NCBI RefSeq assembly: GCF_003473295.1
Contig: NZ_QRMP01000003.1
Span: 186,001-250,000 of the forward strand
Direction: 5' to 3'
DNA from: Parabacteroides sp. AM08-6
GTDB taxonomy: Bacteria; Bacteroidota; Bacteroidia; Bacteroidales; Tannerellaceae
Length of the DNA stretch: 64,000 nt
This document shows positions 7,881 to 18,525 of this stretch, in pieces. The stretch's first letter is position 1, and every line of letters begins with the position of its first letter. A program made the position numbers and the translations under genes. The notes beneath the pieces were generated by a model that worked only from the letters and a program-made list of their open reading frames with translations, had not been told where the DNA came from and did no database searches.

Positions 7881-9137
7881 TTACAATTCCACATCCCAAA
7901 TCCCAGCACTTTTCTCCAATTCTACCAGAGCCGTGCTATGATTGAACAACGTTTCTATGTATTGCGCCTGCACCTCATCATAAGTACGTTGTGCATCCAA
8001 CACCTCCAAGAGTGAAACCTCGCCACGATTATAACTGTATATCTTTCCGTCTATCACTTCACGAGCCTGTCGAAGCATGCCATTCTCGTAATGTTCCACC
8101 TGTTTCGAGAAAGATTGATAACTGCGATAGGCCTGCATCACCTCTGTCTGCACCTGAAGTAAAGCTTGCTGATATTGAGTCTCGGCCTGCTGTTCACGGA
8201 AACGGGCAGCACGAACAGCCCCCTTGTTAAAGTTAGAAAACTTCAATGGGATAGCGATACCCGCCGTCACACCGGTAAAAGGAGGAGCCGGCGCTTCTTC
8301 ATTATGCACCCGGGAATTACGGCTGACAGCTACAGACAAATCCACATCCGTATTCCGTTCGCGACGTGCCACTTTCAGAGCACGGGATGCAACTTCCTTG
8401 TTCTTCAGAGCCGCCACCAGGTCGGCACGGTTCTCACAGGCCTTTGCAATCAGTTCCTCCATGGCAAAATCACGCGGAGTCATACGCAAAGTAGCTTCCG
8501 GCTGGAAAAGTGTATCGCGGGCAGTCGTCCCCGTCAACAAGTTCAGGTTGGAAAAAGCATTATGCAACTCAGCACCAGCCTGCAACAGTTCGTTCTGCAG
8601 AATACCTGCTTCCAAGCGACTCTGCGTCGCATCGATTTCCATGATTTTGCCCAGTGCATAGCGGGCACTGTCGCTTTCCGCCAACCGACGGATGGTCTCA
8701 TAAGCATTTTCCTTTACCTTATATAACTCATATTGTTTCAAAGCTTCCAGATACGATACGGACGCTTCGGCACGCAAATTGCGGAAATAGTCGGCCAGTA
8801 ACACGCTTGTCAACTCGCTTTCGCTACGGGCCAAAGCAATACCGGCACTGCGTTTGCCAAAGGTAAAGGTTTTGCTTAACTCCACTTCTACCCCTTCTCC
8901 CATCTGCAAACTGTTATTCTCGTTATTAAAATAGGAGACCGAGAGATTCGGGTCGTTGAATACTTTCGCCGCCGTCAGCTCCGCTTCGGACACATTGACA
9001 TTCAATTGTTCTGCCGCATATTCCAGATTTCCCGACGCAACCTTCTCCATATATTGGCGGTAAGATAGCGGAACCAACTGTTGGGCTGAAGCCGTCAAAG
9101 CAACAGACAAACTGATTATGGATAAATATAGTTTCAT
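7881..9137 (-). CDS. TolC-family outer-membrane efflux protein (CzcC-like)
   Basis: 418 residues with signal peptide MKLYLSIISLSVALTASAQQ. Two outer-membrane-factor repeats of long amphipathic helices are visible (ESELTSVLLADYFRNLRAEASVSYLEALKQYE and QQAETQYQQALLQVQTEVMQAYRSYQ), ending in YNRGEVSLLEVLDAQRTYDE, typical of CzcC/CusC. It forms the outer-membrane channel for the RND pump whose other two parts lie just upstream. 49 bases separate it from the pump gene. Last gene of the operon. Confidence 0.9.
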   Translation of the reverse strand: MKLYLSIISLSVALTASAQQLVPLSYRQYMEKVASGNLEYAAEQLNVNVSEAELTAAKVFNDPNLSVSYFNNENNSLQMGEGVEVELSKTFTFGKRSAGIALARSESELTSVLLADYFRNLRAEASVSYLEALKQYELYKVKENAYETIRRLAESDSARYALGKIMEIDATQSRLEAGILQNELLQAGAELHNAFSNLNLLTGTTARDTLFQPEATLRMTPRDFAMEELIAKACENRADLVAALKNKEVASRALKVARRERNTDVDLSVAVSRNSRVHNEEAPAPPFTGVTAGIAIPLKFSNFNKGAVRAARFREQQAETQYQQALLQVQTEVMQAYRSYQSFSKQVEHYENGMLRQAREVIDGKIYSYNRGEVSLLEVLDAQRTYDEVQAQYIETLFNHSTALVELEKSAGIWDVEL

Positions 9138-9186
9138 TTATTTGTTTTTTAGTTGTTTATATCATCACATAAATAATGATTAATCA

Positions 9187-12100
9187 TTATAGTAGCGACT
9201 CCCCGCTTCCGATACTCTTATCTACTTCTTTCAACGGTTCCTTGTCTATATAATGTTTCTCTATCATATAATACAAAGCCGGAAGTACGTAGAGCGTAAT
9301 AATAGTAGCAAACAGCAAACCATATACAATGACCGTAGCCAGCGGACGCTGCACATCCGACCCGATACCTGTGCTCAAGGAGGCAGGCAACAACCCCAAC
9401 ACCGCAACCGTAGCCGTCATCAGGATAGGGCGGAAACGGTGTTTGGCCCCTGTAATAACAGCATCTTTGAACTCGCGTTCACGGGTCCGCAGGTTATTGA
9501 TATGCGAAATCATAATCACGCCATTCTGGATAGCCACCCCAATCAAGGCGATAAAACCAACGGCGGACGATACATTCAGTGTCATTCCGCGCACGTTCAA
9601 TGCCAACATTCCGCCAAACAAGGCCAACGGAACCACACACATCATCAAAGCTGCCTGACGGAACTTTCCACAAGCGGCAAACAATAACAACAGCATAATA
9701 CCCAACGCAAGCGGAACCACAGCAGCCAGGCGGCTATAGGCGCGGTGCTGATTCTCGAATTGTCCCGCCCATTTCAGATGAACAGCCTCATGGTCGTATT
9801 CCACCTCTTTATCGATGAGATTGTTCGCTTTGTTCAGGAAAGCCGTCAAATCCACCCCGCGCAAGTTGACACGGACGGTCAGATGGCGTTTGTTCATCTC
9901 ACGGGTTATCGTACTGGCGCCGGTCGTCATCTTGATGTCTGCCACCTGCGAAAGCGGCACTTTCGTTCCGGCATCCGTTGTCAGAAGCAAGTTCCCGATA
10001 CGTTCGGGCGAATTGCGGCTCTCGTCGCCAAAACGGCAAATAACATCATAACTCTTGCTCCCCACGAATATCTGGGAAATAGATTTACCGCCGATAGCCA
10101 ACTCAATAAGGTCCGCCACATCCGAGACATTCAAGCCATACTGGGCAATCCGGTCGCGGTCCGCTATAATCTGAAGCTGAGGAAGCGGAGGCTCTTGGTC
10201 GACAGCCACGTCGGCTGCTCCGGGTATCTCCTTCAACACATTCGCTACTTTCTCGGCAATGTGACGGGTTTCGATGATATCGTCTCCATAAATCTTAAGT
10301 GCCAAATCACTATGTGCACCGGCTATCTGGTCCATAACCATATCGATAATCGGCTGAGAAAAGCCGACGGAATAACCGGGCATGGTAGATAATTTCTCCG
10401 ACATCTCTTCAATCAAATCCGCCTTCGTCTTCCCATACTTCCAAGTGTTATAAGGCTTCAGTCCGACTCCGCACTCCACATGAGACAAAGAAAATGCCTC
10501 CGCCCCTTCGTCGTCACGACCTACTTGCGTCATCACATACGACACTTCGTCGAACTGCTTCAGCGTTTTTCTCAATTCGGCTCCCATCTCCTTCGATTTC
10601 TCAATGGAGATACCCGGAGGCAACTGTACCTGTATCCAGATAGACCCTTCGTCCAAAGGCGGAAGGAAGTCCTTTCCTACCGTATAGCTCAGCACCCCGG
10701 CCCCCACCAGGATAAGCAGTAACGGAAGAATGACCTGCTTCGGTTTCTCCAGCAAACGGACAATCTGCTTATGATATATTTCCGATAGTTTCTCCAACCA
10801 ACGGTTATGATAAAGTTTACGCGGCTTACGATAAGCGATAAAAGCCAGTCCCGGAATAAGCAGCAGGGCGACGGAAAGTGCCCCCAGCAAAGCATAACCT
10901 ACGGTATAGGCCATCGGTGTAAAAAGCTTCTTCTCTATATGCTCGAAGGCAAATAGCGGCATGTAAGCGGTAATGATAATCAGAGTGGAAAAGAAGATAG
11001 GACGGGCTACTTCCGTCGTACGGCGCAGGATGGAATCCTCCGTCAGCATTTCGTCCGGATGGCGTTCGCGTTTCTTCAGAATTGTTTCCATCATCACGAT
11101 AGCCCCGTCCACCAAGATACCGAAGTCGATAGCTCCCAGCGAAAGCAGATTGGCCGGTATATTCGTGACATGCATCAAAATAAAAGCAATCAACAGCGAG
11201 AGAGGAATGGTCAAAGCAACCAGCAAAGCCCCCCGCCAGTTTCCTAAAAAGAGTATCAACACCAGAACAACCAGCACCATGCCTTCGAACAAAGTATGCG
11301 AAACGGTGTGCAACGTCGTATTCACCAAGTCTGTACGGTCCATGAACACATGAATACGGGTTCCTTCGGGCAATGTCTCGTTATTCAACTCATCTACGGC
11401 AGCATGAACGCCTTCCAGCACTTGTGAGGGATTTTCACCGCGCAGCATCTGCACAATCCCTTCCACCCCGTCGGAAATATTCCGTACTCCATCGGTAAAA
11501 CCAAGTACACCCTTACGTTCCAATGTCCCATATTTCAGTTTACCGATATCATTCAGGTAGACAGGAACTCCATTTACCGTCTTGATAACGATACGTCCCA
11601 AATCATCCAAATCCTTTACCAACCCGATACCGCGAATCACATAACTCAAGTCGCCCCGGCTCAACATACTGCCGCCGGCATTCACGTTATTCTTTTCAAT
11701 CTTTTCCGTAATATCGCCTAAAGTAATGTCATACTGGTCCATCTTATGTGGATCCACCTCAATCTGATACTGGGTGGTAATACCGCCGTAATTACTGACA
11801 TCGGCAACACCTGTCACCTGTTTCAGGCGCGGAATAATCACCCATTTATGCAAGTCCGTCAGTTCACGTCTATCCAAACGGTCGCTTTCCAGCACATAAC
11901 GGAAGATTTCGCCGGTCGGTGAAGTCAGCGGGTTCAGTCCGGGAACGGCATCATAAGGAAGTTCCACGTCCCCTAAACGCTCCTCCACACGTTGACGCGC
12001 CCAGTAATCCTCAATGCCATCATCAAAAACAAGAACGACGGTCGACAAGCCGAACGTATTTTTACTACGCATCACATTCAGGCCGGGCATCCCATTCATC

Positions 12101-12312
12101 GCCCGTTCGATAGGAATACTAATCTGCTGTTCAATCTCTTCGGCTGCCAGTCCGGGAACTTGGGTTACGACCTGTACCGTCGTGTCTGCAATATCAGGAT
12201 AGGCATCGATAGCCAATTTTGTCCAAGAATAGTAACCCACTACAGCCAGGAATATAAACAATACGAACATCAGCCCTCGCCGGTGTATCGCTAAATATAT
12301 CAGTCTTTTCAT
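9187..12312 (-). CDS. Heavy-metal efflux RND pump, CzcA/CusA family
   Basis: 1041 residues, normal length for the HME branch. Starts MKRLIYLAIHRRGLMFVL, first helix then AIDAYPDIADTTVQV. The proton-relay helix reads SLGAIDFGILVDGAIVMME (around residues 390-410). The DFG-x3-DG form is the signature of divalent-cation pumps (Zn/Co/Cd/Ni), unlike the AIGA-x2-DA form of Cu/Ag CusA. It sits in the inner membrane and drives metal out with the adaptor (6 bases upstream) and the outer-membrane channel. The metal is inferred from the signature only. Confidence 0.93.
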   Translation of the reverse strand: MKRLIYLAIHRRGLMFVLFIFLAVVGYYSWTKLAIDAYPDIADTTVQVVTQVPGLAAEEIEQQISIPIERAMNGMPGLNVMRSKNTFGLSTVVLVFDDGIEDYWARQRVEERLGDVELPYDAVPGLNPLTSPTGEIFRYVLESDRLDRRELTDLHKWVIIPRLKQVTGVADVSNYGGITTQYQIEVDPHKMDQYDITLGDITEKIEKNNVNAGGSMLSRGDLSYVIRGIGLVKDLDDLGRIVIKTVNGVPVYLNDIGKLKYGTLERKGVLGFTDGVRNISDGVEGIVQMLRGENPSQVLEGVHAAVDELNNETLPEGTRIHVFMDRTDLVNTTLHTVSHTLFEGMVLVVLVLILFLGNWRGALLVALTIPLSLLIAFILMHVTNIPANLLSLGAIDFGILVDGAIVMMETILKKRERHPDEMLTEDSILRRTTEVARPIFFSTLIIITAYMPLFAFEHIEKKLFTPMAYTVGYALLGALSVALLLIPGLAFIAYRKPRKLYHNRWLEKLSEIYHKQIVRLLEKPKQVILPLLLILVGAGVLSYTVGKDFLPPLDEGSIWIQVQLPPGISIEKSKEMGAELRKTLKQFDEVSYVMTQVGRDDEGAEAFSLSHVECGVGLKPYNTWKYGKTKADLIEEMSEKLSTMPGYSVGFSQPIIDMVMDQIAGAHSDLALKIYGDDIIETRHIAEKVANVLKEIPGAADVAVDQEPPLPQLQIIADRDRIAQYGLNVSDVADLIELAIGGKSISQIFVGSKSYDVICRFGDESRNSPERIGNLLLTTDAGTKVPLSQVADIKMTTGASTITREMNKRHLTVRVNLRGVDLTAFLNKANNLIDKEVEYDHEAVHLKWAGQFENQHRAYSRLAAVVPLALGIMLLLLFAACGKFRQAALMMCVVPLALFGGMLALNVRGMTLNVSSAVGFIALIGVAIQNGVIMISHINNLRTREREFKDAVITGAKHRFRPILMTATVAVLGLLPASLSTGIGSDVQRPLATVIVYGLLFATIITLYVLPALYYMIEKHYIDKEPLKEVDKSIGSGESLL

Positions 12313-12318
12313 AGGGCC

Positions 12319-13428
12319 TTATCTTACATCGATTAAGTAAAAAGCACCTGTAGAGACAATCTCGTCGCCCGGCTTCAGTCCGGACAAGATAACAGTCTTG
12401 TTATCCCGGCTTTTTCCAACCGTCACTTTCTGTTTCCGGTAATTATGATTGCCCAGCGCAACAAGAACGTAATTAGCGTCTTCTTCCTGCAAGATGGAGG
12501 AAGTCGGAATACGAATCACTTCGGCAGCCTTATCGCTCAGTGTCACCGTTCCGTACATGGCAGGCTTCATCAGGCGTGAACTGTTGTCGCATTCAATCAG
12601 AATCTCCACCGAACGGGTTTCTTCGTCCAGCATCTCGCTGATATGATAAATCTGGCCGCTAAACGGTTGTTCAGGCAATGCCACCAAATGGATTTCCACA
12701 TCATCCAAGGCCTGCACCAGACTCATATCCTTTTCCTTCACATGTGCCACGAACCAGACCTTATTCAGATTGGCGATAATGATAACAGGATTAGCATCTT
12801 CCTTCAAATACTGGCCGATTACGATGTTATCTTTTACCACTTCGCCGGCTATGGGGGAACGCACTATCAGGGGTTGTCCCAGCACCAGCTCGTCCGGATT
12901 TATCTGAAAAACTTTCAAAGCAGCTTCCGCATTCTCATAATCTTTCTTTTTCAGTTCGTAATTGACTTCGGCTTCTTCCAGCTCTTTCTGGACACCGACC
13001 TTATTGCTTAATAAGTCTTTCTCGCGTTTCAGGCTTTTCAGCGCCAGTTCCATTTCCTGTTTGGCCTGATAATAAGCTTTCCCCGTCTCGAAGAAGTCAG
13101 GCGAACTGATTTCAAATATCGGGCTTCCCGGCACTACTTTCTGTCCGAGACGGACAAACGACTTCGCGATACGGCCGGCAAACGGTGATGCTATCTCGGC
13201 ATAATTGGAAGGGATAGCCTTCACCACACCGGAAGTACTGAATTCCATACGATAAGGTTCAGTTGCCACCTTCTCTGTTTTCAAGCGTGAAAGGATAGGC
13301 GAACCGACTCCGATTTGTATCGTGTCCCCTTTCAAAGTAACATCCGTAGTATCTCCTTCGTCCTGCTTGTTAGTATGGCAGGAGCTCAACACTATTGCAG
13401 CAAGCAACAGCATATATATTCTTTTCAT
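12319..13428 (-). CDS. RND periplasmic adaptor lipoprotein (CzcB/CusB-like)
   Basis: 369 residues, lipoprotein signal MKRIYMLLLAAIVLSSC. Typical membrane-fusion-protein order: barrel-sandwich hybrid half (IASPFAGRIAKSFVRLGQKV), helical hairpin (residues about 115-175), second lipoyl half (LIVRSPIAGEVVKDNIVIGQ), beta-barrel, and C-terminal VTVGKSRDNKTVILSGLKPGDEIVSTGAF. It bridges the inner-membrane pump and outer-membrane factor. No His- or Met-rich metal-binding N terminus is present. Confidence 0.92.
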   Translation of the reverse strand: MKRIYMLLLAAIVLSSCHTNKQDEGDTTDVTLKGDTIQIGVGSPILSRLKTEKVATEPYRMEFSTSGVVKAIPSNYAEIASPFAGRIAKSFVRLGQKVVPGSPIFEISSPDFFETGKAYYQAKQEMELALKSLKREKDLLSNKVGVQKELEEAEVNYELKKKDYENAEAALKVFQINPDELVLGQPLIVRSPIAGEVVKDNIVIGQYLKEDANPVIIIANLNKVWFVAHVKEKDMSLVQALDDVEIHLVALPEQPFSGQIYHISEMLDEETRSVEILIECDNSSRLMKPAMYGTVTLSDKAAEVIRIPTSSILQEEDANYVLVALGNHNYRKQKVTVGKSRDNKTVILSGLKPGDEIVSTGAFYLIDVR

Positions 13429-13530
13429 ATTGATATAAGTATTATTGCGTTATAAATTACCTTTCACAGGCAGGAAGTTAAAACCGGAATAGATACTTTT
13501 TTAAAATAGCTGCCGAAGAAATCTGTTTTC

Positions 13531-13602
13531 GACGCCGTCGTGAATATTTTTGACGGCGTCATTAATATTTTTGATGGCGTCGAAAACATTCACGACGGCG
13601 TC
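13531..13602. repeat. GACGCCGTC repeat cluster with 15-bp inverted arms
   Basis: GACGCCGTCGTGAAT (13531-13545) is the exact reverse complement of ATTCACGACGGCGTC (13588-13602). Between them are two further related copies, TGACGGCGTC (13551-13560) and GATGGCGTC (13573-13581). The block lies between the His-rich membrane protein gene and the adaptor gene of the efflux operon, so it may be an operator or an mRNA processing or attenuation structure. Confidence 0.7.
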
Positions 13603-13672
13603 AAAAACAAAATAGTATACTATCTATTTTCAATCAGCATCGTACATAATTCCGGATTCGTAGGTACGAATT

Positions 13673-14071
13673 TTAAGACAGGACGTAGGCAGGAGGTGCG
13701 CGGAGGCTATTGTTACGGAGAATCCGCAACAAGGAGCGAAACGTATGAGGTTGAGTAAATACGGCAAGCAATAACCAAACCATTCCGAAATGAAGGACGG
13801 GCGGAGCCTCTGTCAACAAACAATTCAGTATCTCGATGGTATCCAACGCTTCCTGGCTATGGGAATGTTGAGGTTGTCCGTCGGAACCGGGCAGGTAAGG
13901 GTGCGAGTGGATAATCGTATAAGTAGCAAAATGATGCACGTGCGTAAAGGCTACACCCCCTACATAGTAACTCAAAAAGAGTACTACCATCAGGTATTTG
14001 AATATAGAATTACGCAGATACTTCACCACTCTCCCGGTATTTTTGGCACAAATATATTCATTTCTTTCCAT
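13673..14071 (-). CDS. Small His-rich membrane protein heading the metal-efflux operon
   Basis: 132 residues. One hydrophobic helix at about 24-45 (FKYLMVVLFLSYYVGGVAF), a His-rich extracytoplasmic loop (HVHHFATYTIIHSHPYLPGSDG, with HSHSQ after it), then a second helix near residues 92-106 (FGMVWLLLAVF). Seven or more His in a loop beside a divalent-metal RND pump suggests metal sensing or metal hand-over, but no named family is recognised. The gene shares strand with the adaptor gene 244 bases on, the gap holding the GACGCCGTC repeats. An overlapping plus-strand frame encoding NIFDGV repeats is judged spurious. Confidence 0.65.
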   Translation of the reverse strand: MERNEYICAKNTGRVVKYLRNSIFKYLMVVLFLSYYVGGVAFTHVHHFATYTIIHSHPYLPGSDGQPQHSHSQEALDTIEILNCLLTEAPPVLHFGMVWLLLAVFTQPHTFRSLLRILRNNSLRAPPAYVLS

Positions 14072-14156
14072 ACATGCGGAATAAATCCGTTACGTTTCTA
14101 CTACATTTCAGATAAAAACGAGGTAAGTCGTCAGGCGTGACCCTGAACTTTTCGTT

Positions 14157-14201
14157 ACTTTTCTTTCGAGAGAAAAGTCAGAGATATTTTTCTTACCTTT
14201 G
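14157..14201 (+). promoter_or_regulatory. Promoter and 8-bp dyad for the ABC-F gene
   Basis: TACCTTTG at 14194-14201 is a good -7 box. Upstream, ACTTTTCT (14157-14164) and AGAAAAGT (14171-14178) form a perfect dyad with a six-base centre, placed around the -33 region where a repressor or activator could bind. Confidence 0.6.
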
Positions 14202-14230
14202 CAACCTCTTTAATAGCAATCAATAGGTAA

Positions 14231-15850
<1,620 letters not shown>

Positions 15851-15851
15851 T

Positions 15852-17690
15852 ATGAAGAAAAGAATAGTATTCCTTCTCGCCTTATTTGTCATCTGGCTTC
15901 CGATACTTGCTATTCAGAAGCCGGTGTTCATGCTTTACAACCATGCTTTGGCAGACGGATGTCCGTTTGCTGATTATCTGCGAGTAATCGCTCATGGTTT
16001 ATTGCTGGACTGTACGATTGCGGGCTACCTGACTGCCATTCCGCTACTTTGCATACTGGTGTCGGTCTGGTTGCCCGGTAAGTTCTATAAGGTGCTGATG
16101 AAGGGGTACTTTCTGATTATGGCTATCCTGATTGCCGCAATCTTCGCCGTCGATGTAGCATTGTACGGTTACTGGGGGTTCCGGCTGGATGCCACGCTAT
16201 TCTTCTATCTTCAATCGCCGGCAGACGCGATGGCAAGTGTGCCGCTCGGGCAATTTGTCGTACAGCTGCTGATGTTTGCCGTATATGCTTTCGGTATTTA
16301 CTGGGTACTGAAACGGTTTATCGTACCGCTGTTTCCTGAAAAACCGGTGCGGCAACGGATTGGAGGGACATTTGCCGTATTGCTTCTGGGCGGTTTAATG
16401 TTTATCCCGATACGCGGAGGAGTAACCACCTCGACTGCCAATGTGGGAATGGTTTATTTCAGCAACAACCAGTTCCTGAACCATTCCGCCATCAATCCCT
16501 GTTTCAGCCTGATTGCTTCACTCAGCAAGCAACAGGACTTCGGAGCGCAATTCAACTTCTTTTCCGAAGAAGAGCGGAAGCAACATTTGCTCCTGCAATC
16601 TCCGGATGCCTGTAAAGATGCGGAGGCGGACTCGACACGGCTGTTAACCACTCAACGCCCCAATATCCTGATAATATTGATGGAGAGTTTCACCGCAAAT
16701 GTAGTCGGAGCAGTCGGCGGCGACAGCCTCGTCACACCCAATCTGAACCGGCTTGCCAAAGAAGGGATACTCTTTACGAATATGTATGCCAACTCTTTCC
16801 GTACGGACCGCGGTATCGTATCCGTTCTGAACGGTTATCTGGCGCAGCCCACCACCTCCATTATGAAGTATCCGGTCAAGAGCCAGACTCTCCCCTCCCT
16901 TGCCAAGAGTCTCAGTCCGGCAGGATACACGGCTGATATGTTGTATGGCGGCGACATTAATTTCACCAACATGCAGAGCTATTTCTTCAGTTCCGGCTAT
17001 AGCCGGATTACGGCAGACCGCGACTTTCCGCTCACCAGCCTGCTGAATAAATGGGGAGCCAATGACGACATCACGTTCCGGCATCTGCTGAACGACATCA
17101 AAAGCCGGCCGGCGGACAAACGCTGGTTAAGCACTTTCCTCACTTTAAGCAGTCATGAGCCGTTTGAAGTGCCTTACCACCGTCTGGATGAACTTTATCC
17201 CAATTCGGTAGCCTTTACGGACAGCTGTATCGGCAGCTTCATCGCCCAACTGAAAGAGTTGCCTGTCTGGGAAAACACCCTTGTGATATTCGTCTCCGAC
17301 CACGGATACCACTATCCTGCCGAACTGACCGACTACGAACCCCGTCGTTTCCACATCCCGATGCTCTGGATTGGCGGCGCCGTAAAAGAGCCTCGTATAG
17401 TGGACACTTTCGCCAATCAGACAGACCTTGCCGCCACCCTGCTTCATCAGCTGGGTTTACCGCACGATGAATATACTTTCAGCAAAGATATATTCTGTCC
17501 GGCCGCCCCTAAATATGCCTTCTATACCTATCCGAACGGCTTCGGTTTCATCGACAGCACCGGTGTCTCGGTATTCGACAACGAAGGTAATAAACCTCTG
17601 ATAGAAGAACCCAAAGAAAGCAGTGAGACACGTCTCAACAAAGGGAAAGCCCTGTTGCAAACGCTGTATGACGATTTAGGGAGACGGTAA
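15852..17690 (+). CDS. LTA-synthase-like membrane sulfatase/phosphotransferase
   Basis: 612 residues from ATG 15852, one base after the ABC-F stop; longer starts upstream would overlap that gene. Five transmembrane helices fill residues 1-190, followed by an extracytoplasmic alkaline-phosphatase-fold domain: NILIILMESFTANVVGAVGG (metal site), NSFRTDRGIVS with the likely Thr/Ser nucleophile, SSHEPFEVP and VSDHGYHYP. Such proteins move phosphoglycerol or phosphoethanolamine groups onto envelope glycans or lipids. Gram-negative Bacteroidota lack lipoteichoic acid, so the acceptor is probably a lipid A or glycan; this is inference. Confidence 0.88.
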   Translation: MKKRIVFLLALFVIWLPILAIQKPVFMLYNHALADGCPFADYLRVIAHGLLLDCTIAGYLTAIPLLCILVSVWLPGKFYKVLMKGYFLIMAILIAAIFAVDVALYGYWGFRLDATLFFYLQSPADAMASVPLGQFVVQLLMFAVYAFGIYWVLKRFIVPLFPEKPVRQRIGGTFAVLLLGGLMFIPIRGGVTTSTANVGMVYFSNNQFLNHSAINPCFSLIASLSKQQDFGAQFNFFSEEERKQHLLLQSPDACKDAEADSTRLLTTQRPNILIILMESFTANVVGAVGGDSLVTPNLNRLAKEGILFTNMYANSFRTDRGIVSVLNGYLAQPTTSIMKYPVKSQTLPSLAKSLSPAGYTADMLYGGDINFTNMQSYFFSSGYSRITADRDFPLTSLLNKWGANDDITFRHLLNDIKSRPADKRWLSTFLTLSSHEPFEVPYHRLDELYPNSVAFTDSCIGSFIAQLKELPVWENTLVIFVSDHGYHYPAELTDYEPRRFHIPMLWIGGAVKEPRIVDTFANQTDLAATLLHQLGLPHDEYTFSKDIFCPAAPKYAFYTYPNGFGFIDSTGVSVFDNEGNKPLIEEPKESSETRLNKGKALLQTLYDDLGRR

Positions 17691-17710
17691 GCAATTAGCA
17701 AATCCTATAT

Positions 17711-17821
17711 TTATGGAGAAGAATATTCGGATAAACCTATCGGCTTAAATTCGAACCCCACTCGCAATGAAACTCCGGCATTGTCCATAGCAGCATATCC
17801 AAGGGAAAAGCTCAGGGATGT
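17711..17821 (-). pseudogene. Possible relic C-terminal tail of an outer-membrane protein
   Basis: Read on the minus strand, 36 codons end in a stop and give an outer-membrane-like tail (TSLSFSLGYAAM, then GVSLRVGFEFKPIGLSEYSSP). There is no start, and the frame runs out of phase into the end of the MORN gene. It may be the remnant of a lost barrel protein or chance. The rest of 17691-17829 holds nothing I recognise. Confidence 0.2.
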
Positions 17822-17829
17822 TTTCTTCC

Positions 17830-18306
17830 TTATTCTTCCTGTTTTTCCTCGCTTACAAGCTTGCCGTCGTCATCCCATGAACGCCAGATCCCGCTTTTCT
17901 TTCCTTCAGTATAAAACATTTCAAAAACAAGGATACCCTTGTCGTTCCATATGCGCCAGGGACCATCTTTCTTCCCATCCTTGTAAGTGGCCATGCCGAC
18001 CAAATTTCCGGCTTCATTGTAAGTGCGCCATTCTCCGTGAAAAAGACCGTGATAGTAGGCACGGACTTCAGCTATTTTTCCATCGGGATAATATATCACG
18101 TAGGTTCCTTCGGGGCGTCCATCTTTCAGGTAAAGCTCCATCTTCAACATCCCGTCATCATAAAACTCCGTATAACGACCGGTATAAAGCTCTGTCAATG
18201 TTTCATCTGTGTAATATTGTCCTTCACTCAAGACTAAGTCCTGCGCCAGACAAGTTGTTCCCGATAAAACGGAAAACAAAGCAATAGGTAACGCTTTCTT
18301 TATCAT
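17830..18306 (-). CDS. MORN-repeat (YwqK-like) exported protein
   Basis: 158 residues from ATG 18306; an upstream TTG start is less likely. Signal peptide MIKKALPIALFSVLSGTTCLAQ. The mature part is five or six MORN-type repeats with the pattern YYxDGxxxxExxYxxGxxxGxWxxY, for example EFYDDGMLKMELYLKDGRPEG and TYNEAGNLVGMATYKDGKKDG. Automatic annotation often calls these YwqK-family antitoxins, but with a signal peptide and no toxin beside it, an envelope role is more likely. Function unknown. Confidence 0.85.
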   Translation of the reverse strand: MIKKALPIALFSVLSGTTCLAQDLVLSEGQYYTDETLTELYTGRYTEFYDDGMLKMELYLKDGRPEGTYVIYYPDGKIAEVRAYYHGLFHGEWRTYNEAGNLVGMATYKDGKKDGPWRIWNDKGILVFEMFYTEGKKSGIWRSWDDDGKLVSEEKQEE

Positions 18307-18332
18307 ATTCAATGCTTGTAGTTTAATTGCTG

Positions 18333-18340
18333 CAAAAATA
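18333..18340 (-). promoter_or_regulatory. -7 box for the MORN gene
   Basis: On the minus strand this reads TATTTTTG, matching TAnnTTTG, about 27 bases before the start codon. No clear -33 box. Confidence 0.5.
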
Positions 18341-18420
18341 ACCTACACATATTTCACAAGCATTTTAAATATATGACATTCATATTGCGAACATCCGAAA
18401 CCCGGATTTTCACACCAAGA

Positions 18421-18497
18421 AACCAATTTGTAACCAATTTGTAAAAGAGTTGTCCAATGGCTGTCTTAAAGCCGTAACACCCCCTACGTTATCTTTG
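18421..18497 (+). promoter_or_regulatory. Promoter region of the TonB receptor gene with tandem 11-mer
   Basis: TATCTTTG at 18490-18497 is a -7 box, 28 bases before the start. About 50 bases further up, AACCAATTTGT occurs twice head to tail (18421-18431, 18432-18442), which could be a regulator site. Confidence 0.55.
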
Positions 18498-18525
18498 CAG
18501 CAAATTATATAAAGGAAAAGAACGT

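Noticed and set aside
13540..13758. Plus-strand frame encoding NIFDGV repeats
   Set aside because: The repeats come from the GACGCCGTC DNA block; the frame overlaps the better supported minus-strand His-rich gene and has no promoter.
17830..18306. YwqK-type antitoxin of a toxin-antitoxin pair
   Set aside because: The protein has a signal peptide and no toxin gene lies beside it; MORN repeats alone do not show an antitoxin.
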